A stretch of 6,340 nt of DNA from an uncultured Acidimicrobiia bacterium (GTDB lineage: Bacteria > Actinomycetota > Acidimicrobiia > Spongiisociales > UBA5794). Positions 1 to 5,871 of this stretch are shown here, in pieces. Every line of letters begins with the position of its first letter. Position 1 is the first letter of the stretch. The notes beneath the pieces are model-generated. The model ran no database searches. It was not told where the DNA came from and saw only the letters and a list, made by a program, of their open reading frames with translations. The translations under genes and the position numbers were made by a program. The stretch lies in NCBI GenBank assembly GCA_913031525.1, contig CAJWGC010000065.1:1-6340 (forward strand). The letters are read 5' to 3'.

Positions 1-291
1 CTCTCAATAGCTGGACCCTCGGACATGACCCTTCATGAGATCAACGTTGCGGCGGGCATGATTGCTAACCATTGCGATGCGGACGCTGTCATCATTTTTG
101 GTGCTGTAATCGACGACGATATGGGCGATGAAATGAGGGTGACCGTTATTGCTGCCGGTTTTGATCGTGGGAGGTCAGATTCGTCGCGACGCTCTAGCTT
201 GCTCGGTTCACTTCGATGGGACTCTGACCCTGGCTCTGATCCTGACTCTGACTCGACAGATCTCGACATTCCAGGTTTTGTACAAGGATGA
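1..291 (+). CDS. ftsZ: Cell division protein FtsZ, C-terminal part (5' end outside window)
   Basis: FtsZ is the tubulin-like GTPase that polymerises into the cytoplasmic Z ring at the division site. The reading frame is open from base 1, and only the last 96 codons are present, so the GTP-binding half lies upstream. Visible parts, in order, are the end of the C-terminal subdomain with DMTLHEIN, then IIFGAVIDDDMGDE and VTVIAAGFD. A linker of about 30 residues follows (bases 166-255), then the conserved tail peptide TDLDIPGFVQG (256-288), which in this family binds membrane tethers such as SepF. The linker is short and split into an Arg/Ser-rich half and an Asp/Ser/Pro half. The VTVIAAGFD form is typical of actinobacterial FtsZ. 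The TGA stop at 289-291 overlaps the next start as ATGA, which suggests translational coupling. The identification is very secure. Confidence 0.97.
   Translation, partial: LSIAGPSDMTLHEINVAAGMIANHCDADAVIIFGAVIDDDMGDEMRVTVIAAGFDRGRSDSSRRSSLLGSLRWDSDPGSDPDSDSTDLDIPGFVQG
220..255 (+). repeat. Six-unit hexanucleotide repeat coding for an Asp-Ser/Pro tract in the FtsZ linker
   Basis: Six consecutive imperfect hexamers (gactct, gaccct, ggctct, gatcct, gactct, gactcg) are in frame with ftsZ. They encode D-S, D-P, G-S, D-P, D-S, D-S. The repeat sits directly before the conserved tail peptide. Each unit is two codons, so gain or loss of units would change linker length without a frameshift. The pattern is read directly; that it arose by slippage is inference. 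Confidence 0.85.
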
Positions 292-926
292 TCCGACCTG
301 GCGGGTTCCAAGGCGCTGCCTTTGGGACCGCGCTTGAGGGGAACGCACGAGACGATATTCGTCAACGCCGTCGTATGTCGCAAAAACTCGGCATTTCTTC
401 CGACTGGGCTTGGGCGAATCAAGTGCATGGTGCATCTGTGATCGATGCAGTCTTCCCTGGATCGGGAGGAGAAGCAGACGTATTAGTGACATCCGTTCCC
501 GGCCTTCCGTTAGCGATTGCTACTGCGGATTGCGTGCCGGTGATTTTAGAAGGGACAGGTGTCGCGGCAGTACTGCACGCGGGATGGAGGGGAATCGTAG
601 CTGGCGTCGTAAGTTCCGCTTTAGAGCATTTGCAGGACCTTGGTGTATCTCCACTCAGAGCGGCTATTGGTCCTTCCATTGGTCCATGTTGCTACGAAGT
701 AGGAGACGAGGTAGCCGACCATTTTCCGAAACATGCATCGAAAACGAGGTGGGGGACCCCAAGTGTGGATCTCGCCGAAGCAATCAGTGCAAAACTATCC
801 CCGCTTAAGATTTGGCGTTCGGATGTCTGTACCTTCACATCCAGGAGATTGCACTCTTATCGAAGGAACCGATCTATGGAACGGCAGGTGACGGTGACGT
901 GGATTCCAGTGGTTTCGAAACCGTAG
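288..926 (+). CDS. pgeF: Laccase-domain (YfiH/PgeF family) enzyme; peptidoglycan editing factor / purine nucleoside phosphorylase-like
   Basis: This is a 212-residue member of the Cu-oxidase_4 (YfiH, LACC1-like) family. E. coli PgeF is implicated in removing peptidoglycan precursors with misincorporated serine. Other members have purine nucleoside phosphorylase and adenosine deaminase activity, and older annotations say polyphenol oxidase. The metal and active-site signatures are all present: NQVHGA (His47), TADCVPV (Cys82) and LHAGWRG (His97), followed by IGPSIGPCCYEVG (about 127-139) and the family's C-terminal SYRR then RQVTVTWI. The family is usually about 240-260 residues. Here the N-terminus is short and lacks the common FTTRxGGVS segment, although GTALEGNARDD aligns with the following GLHVGDD region. 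The ATG at 288 is chosen because it overlaps the ftsZ stop by 4 nt (ATGA). It has no good ribosome site of its own, only AGG directly adjacent, consistent with coupling to ftsZ. The cellular substrate in this organism cannot be read from sequence. Confidence 0.93.
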   Translation: MIRPGGFQGAAFGTALEGNARDDIRQRRRMSQKLGISSDWAWANQVHGASVIDAVFPGSGGEADVLVTSVPGLPLAIATADCVPVILEGTGVAAVLHAGWRGIVAGVVSSALEHLQDLGVSPLRAAIGPSIGPCCYEVGDEVADHFPKHASKTRWGTPSVDLAEAISAKLSPLKIWRSDVCTFTSRRLHSYRRNRSMERQVTVTWIPVVSKP

Positions 927-1564
927 TTGCGCGACTTGAAGCAGCGGCTGATCGATCCGGGCGCGATGCGTCCCTTGTGACGCTCGTTGTGATTTCGAAA
1001 GAACGGACACCTGAAGAAATCATGACGATATACGACCTCGGACATCGAGACTTTGGCGAGAACCGCCCTGAAGCAATGGAAGAGAAAGCATTGCTATTAC
1101 CTGACGATATCCGATGGCATTTTGTCGGAACATTGCAACGACGCAAATCGAGTCTGGTACGAGCTAGAACTTCTTTTTTGCACTCGATGGATCGACTATC
1201 GCTTGCTAGGCGATGGATAGAAGCGGGCAGTGAATCGCCACCGTGTCTCCTCCAAGTCAATATCGGTGAGGAAGAACAAAAGCATGGAATACTGGCTACA
1301 GAAGCATCTCGTATGCTTAGCGAGATGGCCGATATCGGGATACATCCGGTTGGCTTAATGGCTATTCCACCGGCTCCTGCGATTCCCGAAGACAGCCGGC
1401 CGTATTTTCGAAGGCTTGCCCAACTAGCGCGACATCTGAAGGGGGATCATCCTCTTCTTACTGAGATTTCCATGGGCATGACCGACGATTTTGAAGTCGG
1501 GATAGAAGAAGGTGCAACGCTGATACGTGTAGGACGAGCTATCTTTGGCCCCAGGATTTCTTGA
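899..1564 (+). CDS. yggS: YggS/PLPBP-family pyridoxal phosphate homeostasis protein
   Basis: This cytosolic PLP-binding protein belongs to the alanine-racemase-fold family (YggS/PipY/PLPBP). It has no known catalytic activity and buffers PLP and amino-acid pools. With the GTG start it has 221 residues, the normal family length. The PLP lysine is Lys34 in LVVISKERTPEE. Other signatures are RDFGEN (50-55), IRWHFVGTLQRRK (71-83), LLQVNIGEEEQKHG (117-130), SMGMTDDFE (191-199) and RVGRAIFGPR (210-219). The frame stays open to an ATG at 812, but that start would put 115 nt inside pgeF and add a stretch unlike the family. GTG at 899 has AGGT at 886-889 as a partial ribosome site and puts the first helix (FETVVARLEAA) at the expected place. 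It overlaps the pgeF end by 28 nt. Location between ftsZ and sepF is classic for Gram-positive dcw clusters. Confidence 0.93.
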   Translation: MDSSGFETVVARLEAAADRSGRDASLVTLVVISKERTPEEIMTIYDLGHRDFGENRPEAMEEKALLLPDDIRWHFVGTLQRRKSSLVRARTSFLHSMDRLSLARRWIEAGSESPPCLLQVNIGEEEQKHGILATEASRMLSEMADIGIHPVGLMAIPPAPAIPEDSRPYFRRLAQLARHLKGDHPLLTEISMGMTDDFEVGIEEGATLIRVGRAIFGPRIS

Positions 1565-1574
1565 CGGTCGATCT

Positions 1575-1581
1575 GAGAGAG
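1575..1581 (+). promoter_or_regulatory. Probable ribosome binding site for sepF
   Basis: GAGAGAG lies 6 nt before ATG 1588 and abuts the alternative ATG 1582, so it favours 1588 as the sepF start. The match to the anti-Shine-Dalgarno sequence is partial. Confidence 0.5.
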
Positions 1582-1587
1582 ATGCAC

Positions 1588-2181
1588 ATGGCTTCTTTTT
1601 TGCAAAAAGCAATGTGGGCGCTTGGTCTTACTGATGAGCAGACTGACGAAGCGACCAATACTTCTGCCTCTTCGGCGAAGACATCTACTGCTGATTCCAA
1701 TGGTGGCGATCGAGCAGTGGTGTCTGAGAACCGTGTTGGTTTGCGAGGGAGAACTGGAAACATAGTTTCTGGTCGCAGAGTTGAACCCCCAATGACGCGA
1801 AGACGTATGGTTTCGGAAAACCCTAAATACGCAGAGGCTGGGGTCTACGTAAGAAATTCGGTCTCTGCCTCGACGACGCATCCGATCGTTGAGAAAGACC
1901 AGGTTGAGGTAATAGAAGCGCGTGCATTTTCGGATGCTCAGTTACTTGCTGACCATATTCGGTCAGGGACTCCGGTGGTCCTTGACTTACGTGGCGCTGA
2001 GACCGCCATGGTGCGGCGACTAGTCGATTTTTCTTCCGGCCTGACATACGGTCTTGCAGGGAAAATGGTCAAGATTGCTAGAGGCGTAATTCTTGTGAGC
2101 CCAGCAAATGTTGTTATAGGTCTTGAAGAGCGCCGCCGACTTGCCGATCTTGGTCTACATTCTGCGCCAAATTCAGAGTAG
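1588..2181 (+). CDS. sepF: Cell division protein SepF
   Basis: SepF anchors FtsZ to the membrane and bundles or bends filaments; it replaces FtsA in Actinomycetota and many Firmicutes. The product has 197 residues from the chosen ATG. Residues 1-14 (MASFLQKAMWALGL) form the expected amphipathic membrane-targeting helix. Residues 15-100 are a low-complexity linker, first rich in Ser/Thr/Asp/Glu and then Arg-rich around 50-73. The SepF (DUF552) core covers about 105-185, with VEVIEARAFSDAQLLAD, TPVVLDLRG, RRLVDFSSGLTYG (Gly151 at the dimer-interface position) and ILVSPANVVI followed by EERRRLADLG. Upstream in-frame starts exist: TTG at 1561, overlapping the yggS stop as TTGA, and ATG at 1582. 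ATG 1588 is preferred because family proteins begin at this helix and GAGAGAG at 1575-1581 is correctly spaced. Its partner tail peptide is visible at the end of FtsZ in this window. Confidence 0.95.
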   Translation: MASFLQKAMWALGLTDEQTDEATNTSASSAKTSTADSNGGDRAVVSENRVGLRGRTGNIVSGRRVEPPMTRRRMVSENPKYAEAGVYVRNSVSASTTHPIVEKDQVEVIEARAFSDAQLLADHIRSGTPVVLDLRGAETAMVRRLVDFSSGLTYGLAGKMVKIARGVILVSPANVVIGLEERRRLADLGLHSAPNSE

Positions 2182-2185
2182 GAGG
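2180..2185 (+). promoter_or_regulatory. Strong ribosome binding site for yggT, overlapping the sepF stop codon
   Basis: A perfect AGGAGG overlaps the sepF TAG (2179-2181) and precedes GTG 2190 by 4 nt. It is the best Shine-Dalgarno match seen in this window and decides the GTG start. The spacing is a little short. Confidence 0.75.
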
Positions 2186-2189
2186 ATTA

Positions 2190-2453
2190 GTGGACCTCAT
2201 TTGTACTGTCGTAGTGCTCGCGTACTGGGTCATCATTGTCTGGGTTGTTTTGAGCTGGATCGTCAGTTACGGCCGGCTTCCTTCTGAGCATCCGGTCACG
2301 AAGACGTACGCAGCAATCGATCGAACACTTCGTCCGATTCTTCAATCCCTGAGGAGCGTGTTGCCTCCTCTGCGGTTTGGTGGTGCAGCACTTGATCTTT
2401 CACCATTGGTGCTCATTTTTGGATTGATGATCCTTCAACGTGTTGTTTGCTGA
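2190..2453 (+). CDS. yggT: YggT family small integral membrane protein
   Basis: This is an 87-residue protein starting at GTG. Hydrophobic segments at about 2-25 (LICTVVVLAYWVIIVWVVLSW) and 68-85 (LDLSPLVLIFGLMIL) should be membrane-spanning. Between them is a polar, basic segment with the family pattern HPVTK, then YAAIDRTLRPI, then VLPPLRFGGAALDLSPLV. YggT/YlmG proteins are co-inherited with sepF and are linked to division, envelope or osmotic functions, and in plastids and cyanobacteria to nucleoid distribution; the molecular role is not settled. It lies 8 nt after sepF and is the last gene of the + strand run before the opposing ileS. A divIVA gene, which often follows in actinobacteria, is not present here. 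Confidence 0.9.
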   Translation: MDLICTVVVLAYWVIIVWVVLSWIVSYGRLPSEHPVTKTYAAIDRTLRPILQSLRSVLPPLRFGGAALDLSPLVLIFGLMILQRVVC

Positions 2454-2488
2454 ATCTATCGATTGACGGTCACCGACGAGCCGCAGTG
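2454..2488. other. 35-bp convergent intergenic gap between yggT and ileS
   Basis: The two genes end facing each other with 35 bp between stop codons. The only symmetry seen is a 9-nt palindrome, TGACGGTCA, at 2464-2472. There is no GC-rich stem with a T run on either strand, so I cannot call a bidirectional intrinsic terminator. Transcripts may therefore run into the neighbouring gene or end by Rho; this is inference. Confidence 0.6.
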
Positions 2489-5400
2489 TCAGTCATTCCT
2501 AATGATCTCGAGATAGATATCGCTATCACCGACACGAATAGTCTGGGCCAGCGATGTCGAGCTGGTTGTTATTTCGGTCGCGAGGACTTCTGCGGAGATT
2601 AATTCAGCATGCTCAGAGAATGCCGCGCTTACCTCAGGGTCTTCCGATTTCCAGAGAAGAGTGATTCGATCGCTGACGTTGAGTCCTGTGTCTCGCCGAA
2701 GCGCTTGTACCCGGTTGATGATTTCTCGGGCTATGCCTTCGGATCGAAGGGCATTGTCGATAAAGGGATCGAGTGCCACCGAAAAACGGGCGTCGGTTGC
2801 CACTACGACTCCAGGCATCGCTTCGCGGTTCACGATGATGTCCTCTGCTCCGATTGTCTCTCCCGCGAGTTCGATTGTCGAACCGGAAACAAGGTTTTCG
2901 ACATCATCGTGGATAAGGCTGGCTATTGCTTTCGCAATTTCACCTGTTCGGTTACCGAATCGGGGTCCCAGAGTTTTGAAGTTTGCTTTGGCTGAAAGAG
3001 TTACGAGGTGCTCTTCGCTATTTTTGAGTTGGATTTCATGCACATTTAGTTCTTCTGAGATTAGAGCGCGATGCGACTGCACAGCCTTGATCGCAGCTGC
3101 ATCTCTTGTCACGACTGTGAGGGAAGATAGGGGTTGACGCACTTTCAGCTCATATCTTTTACGTAGCCCGTGACCGAGATTTACGACATCTCGTACAACA
3201 GACATTTGATATTCGAGGTCCTCGTCGATCATGTCGGCGCGAACCAGTGGGTAATCGGTGTGATGCACGCTGTCGGGAGCATCTCGGTCGAGGTCTTTGA
3301 CCAGTGTCTGGTAGATCTCCTCGGTGATAAAGGGCAGAACGGGAGCGGCGATCTTCGAGAAATTGACTAGTACCTCATAAAGAGTGGCAAATGCGGACAG
3401 TTTGTCCTCATCGTCCGATACACCTCGTTGGCTCCAGAATCGTCTACGAGATCTTCTGATGTACCAGTTGGTCAGGTCGGCGATGAAATTGAGGATTGGT
3501 GGAACAACTGCGTAGAGGCGGTAGCGCTCCATTTCACGGTTGACCGTGCGGACCAGTGATTGGAGAACCGATAGGATCCAGCGATCAATCTCAGCTCGTT
3601 CGTCCAATGGCGCAGCTGAAGCGAGATCTTCTATCGATAGGCCGTCTGCTTCAGCATAGGTCGTGAAGAACGAGTAGGAGTTCCAGAGTGGGAGCAATAC
3701 CGTTCTTACGATGTGGCGTACGCCATCACGGCTAAACCGTAACGGTTCTGCTCGCAGTACGGGTGAGTTGATCATGTAGGCTCGTAGCGCGTCTGCACCG
3801 AACTCGTCCAGGATCTCGGTCGGATCTGGATAGTTCTTTCTGCTCTTAGCCATTTTCCGGCCGTCTTCGGCGAGGATCATTCCATTGACGACGCAGTTCG
3901 TGAATGGTTCGGAATCAAAGAGTGCTGCACCTAGTACGACAAGCGTATAGAACCATCCACGTGTTTGATCCAGCCCTTCTGCTATAAAGTCAGCCGGGAA
4001 GGTCCGCTGAAATCGATCTTCGTTTTCGAACGGGTAGTGCAATCTCGCGTATGGCATCGAACCGGATTCGAACCAACAATCTAAAACTTCGGGGACGCGA
4101 GTCATAGTTCCATCGCACTGCTCGCAGGGGAAAGTCACTGGGTCGACGAAATGTTTATGGAGATCGGTGAGCCAGACTCCAGAGCGTTCTTTCAGCTCAT
4201 GGCGAGAACCGATACAAACTGACTCGGGGCAAGTGTCACATTCCCAGACCGGTATGCAGCTTCCCCAATATCGGTTTCGGCTGATCGCCCAATCCCGGGC
4301 ATTTTCGAGCCAGTTACCAAAACGTTTAGTTCCTACTGATTCCGGGACCCAGTGGATTTTTTTGTTCAGTTCGGCCATGCGGTCTCGGAAAGACTCCACG
4401 CGTACGAACCAAGTCGGTATGGCCTTATAGATGAGAGGAGTCGAGGTCCGCCAGCAGTAAGGGTATGAGTGCCGAATCGTTTCTTTTTTAACGAGTACGC
4501 CGCGTTCGTCGAGCGCTCGCATGAGCGTGATGTCCGCGTCCTTAATGTGTTCTCCTTCTACAAGAGGGACTGCCTCAGTGAAGCGAGCTTGTTCATCGAC
4601 TGGATCGATGAGGACGTCTAGATCAGCGGCTTGGATTGCGTAGAAGTCTTGTTCGCCATATGCAGGGGCCATACTCACGAGACCGGTGCCTTCTTCGGTA
4701 TTGACATCGGGGCTCAAGATCACGCGGAATGCGCCGCTGTCACGCTTTTCACTGAAGTAGTCGAATGGCGGTTCGTATTCGAGACCGACCAAGTCATTGC
4801 CCGAAACCTGATTGAGGATCTTGTGATCTTTTTCCATCATGTCATTCCGAAGATTGTCAGCAATCCAATAGATCCCTTTTTTGCCTGCGATTGATCCTTG
4901 GATCCTGGTGTAAGAGATATCTCGCCCAACGGCAACGGCAACGTTTCCGGGCAGTGTCCACGGGGATGTTGTCCAGATAAGCAGGTAATCACCTTTTTGA
5001 GCGGAGCCATGGTGGCCGGCTACTTTCAGTCGAAGAGTGATCGACGGGTCGTCGACGGTCCGATAGTCGAGATTCGCCTCGAAGTTGGATAATGCTGTCG
5101 TGGCTCCCCATGAATAAGGAAGAACCTTGGAGTCCTTATAGACCAGGTCTTGGTCCCAAAGACGTTTCAGAACCCACCAGACCGTCTCCATGAACTCGAC
5201 ATCCATAGTCTTGTAGTCGTTTTCAAAGTCGATCCATCGGCCGAGTCTTTTAGTGATGTATTGCCACGTTTCCGTGTTGGTTTGGACAAGTAGTCGGCAA
5301 GCTTCGTTGAACTTATCGACACCAAACTCGCCGATCTCGTAGGGCCCGGAGAGGCCGAGATTTTTTTCAACCTCCATCTCGATAGGCAGGCCGTGGGTAT

Positions 5401-5680
5401 CCCATCCGAAGCGTCGCTCTACTTTGTGCCCCCTCATGGTCCAGTAACGAGGAACGATGTCTTTGATTACTCCAGCAAGCAGATTGCCGTAGTGGGGGCT
5501 CCCGGTAGGAAACGGAGGGCCGTCATAGAACGTGTACTCGAAATCATCAGAGCGCATTTCGACGGATCGAGCGAAGGCATCTGTGCTATCCCATAGATCG
5601 AGGACTCGCCTCTCAAGAGCCATGGTGTCGAGTCGGCCGTTGACGCGCCTAAATTCGAATCGAGGAGTATTCGTGTTCAC
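2489..5680 (-). CDS. ileS: Isoleucyl-tRNA synthetase, type 2 (eukaryote-like)
   Basis: This cytosolic class I synthetase charges tRNA-Ile and should hydrolyse misactivated valine. It is full length at 1063 residues. The catalytic Rossmann fold has YDGPPFPTG then HYGN (63-66, the HIGH site), RRFGWDTHGLPIE (89-101), DWAISRNRYWG (463-473) and KMAKSRKNYPDP (609-620, the KMSKS site). The CP1 editing domain lies at about 200-400, with WTTSPWTLPGN (236-246) and GTGLVSMAPAYGEQDF (331-346). Cys481/484 with Cys519/522 look like a zinc knuckle. The helical anticodon-binding domain starts near 690, followed by a type 2 C-terminal extension. PYS.G.TTALSNFEA and RHSYPYCWR.STPLIYKAIP resemble eukaryotic cytosolic enzymes. 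The start is GTG 5680, with AGGAG 14 nt upstream (5695-5699), rather long. The next in-frame Met (20) would remove family-conserved N-terminal sequence. Odd points are Asn for the last HIGH His, KMAKS, and Ser336 where the editing His is expected. The gene opposes its neighbours on both sides. Confidence 0.97.
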   Translation of the reverse strand: MNTNTPRFEFRRVNGRLDTMALERRVLDLWDSTDAFARSVEMRSDDFEYTFYDGPPFPTGSPHYGNLLAGVIKDIVPRYWTMRGHKVERRFGWDTHGLPIEMEVEKNLGLSGPYEIGEFGVDKFNEACRLLVQTNTETWQYITKRLGRWIDFENDYKTMDVEFMETVWWVLKRLWDQDLVYKDSKVLPYSWGATTALSNFEANLDYRTVDDPSITLRLKVAGHHGSAQKGDYLLIWTTSPWTLPGNVAVAVGRDISYTRIQGSIAGKKGIYWIADNLRNDMMEKDHKILNQVSGNDLVGLEYEPPFDYFSEKRDSGAFRVILSPDVNTEEGTGLVSMAPAYGEQDFYAIQAADLDVLIDPVDEQARFTEAVPLVEGEHIKDADITLMRALDERGVLVKKETIRHSYPYCWRTSTPLIYKAIPTWFVRVESFRDRMAELNKKIHWVPESVGTKRFGNWLENARDWAISRNRYWGSCIPVWECDTCPESVCIGSRHELKERSGVWLTDLHKHFVDPVTFPCEQCDGTMTRVPEVLDCWFESGSMPYARLHYPFENEDRFQRTFPADFIAEGLDQTRGWFYTLVVLGAALFDSEPFTNCVVNGMILAEDGRKMAKSRKNYPDPTEILDEFGADALRAYMINSPVLRAEPLRFSRDGVRHIVRTVLLPLWNSYSFFTTYAEADGLSIEDLASAAPLDERAEIDRWILSVLQSLVRTVNREMERYRLYAVVPPILNFIADLTNWYIRRSRRRFWSQRGVSDDEDKLSAFATLYEVLVNFSKIAAPVLPFITEEIYQTLVKDLDRDAPDSVHHTDYPLVRADMIDEDLEYQMSVVRDVVNLGHGLRKRYELKVRQPLSSLTVVTRDAAAIKAVQSHRALISEELNVHEIQLKNSEEHLVTLSAKANFKTLGPRFGNRTGEIAKAIASLIHDDVENLVSGSTIELAGETIGAEDIIVNREAMPGVVVATDARFSVALDPFIDNALRSEGIAREIINRVQALRRDTGLNVSDRITLLWKSEDPEVSAAFSEHAELISAEVLATEITTSSTSLAQTIRVGDSDIYLEIIRND

Positions 5681-5871
5681 CTCGGTACTTTCTTCTCCTA
5701 CGGCAGAGTGTCAGTGGACTCTAGGCCAGGTTCGAGCGTCCGAGATGCTATCGTCCCGCCGCTCAGATATAGAACATTCAGGGTTTGTGAGGTGAGCGGC
5801 AAGCTGATCCCAATGGACCGGTTAGAAGCTTTCCCATGCACAAACACTCGGTTCGAGGATAACGATCGGAT
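5681..5871. promoter_or_regulatory. Divergent intergenic region carrying the 5' ends of ileS and lspA
   Basis: These 191 bp separate the divergent starts of ileS (-) and lspA (+), so promoters for both should lie here or just beyond. No clear -35/-10 pair stands out. A weak -10-like TATATC on the - strand (5766-5771) would give ileS a leader of roughly 80 nt. GATAAC at 5858-5863 is a weak + strand candidate that overlaps lspA's likely ribosome site region (GAGG 5855-5858). A small hairpin, AGAGT/ACTCT, lies at 5705-5722. No T-box consensus or other riboswitch is seen, and there is no convincing small ORF. Confidence 0.5.
5695..5699 (-). promoter_or_regulatory. Probable ribosome binding site for ileS
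   Basis: AGGAG on the - strand is the only good Shine-Dalgarno match before GTG 5680. The gap of 14 nt is longer than usual. No alternative in-frame start codon lies between the two. Confidence 0.45.

Noticed and set aside
33..492. - strand open frames opposite the ftsZ end and pgeF
   Set aside because: They are shadows of well-recognised + strand genes, with composition explained by the Asp/Ser repeat on the other strand.
812..898. An N-terminal extension of yggS from ATG 812
   Set aside because: It lies wholly inside pgeF, and its residues do not resemble YggS N-termini. GTG 899 gives normal family length.
1561..1587. TTG 1561 (TTGA overlap with the yggS stop) or ATG 1582 as the sepF start
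   Set aside because: SepF begins at the amphipathic helix encoded from 1588, and the GAGAGAG site is correctly spaced only for 1588. TTG 1561 remains possible by coupling.
2505..2527. Palindrome ATCTCGAGAT and small hairpin GATAG/CTATC near the end of ileS, considered as a terminator for yggT
   Set aside because: The stems are short and AT-rich, there is no following T run, and they lie within ileS codons, so they are most likely chance.
2609..3137. Long + strand open frames (2609-2995 and 2661-3137) antisense to ileS
   Set aside because: They mirror the ileS reading frame, resemble no family I know, and have no ribosome sites of note. The - strand frame is a complete conserved synthetase.
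5681..5692. GTACCG followed by AG on the - strand just before the ileS start, resembling the T-box TGGNACCGCG
   Set aside because: The essential UGG that pairs with the tRNA acceptor end is absent, and the element touches the start codon, with no matching antisequestrator stem seen.
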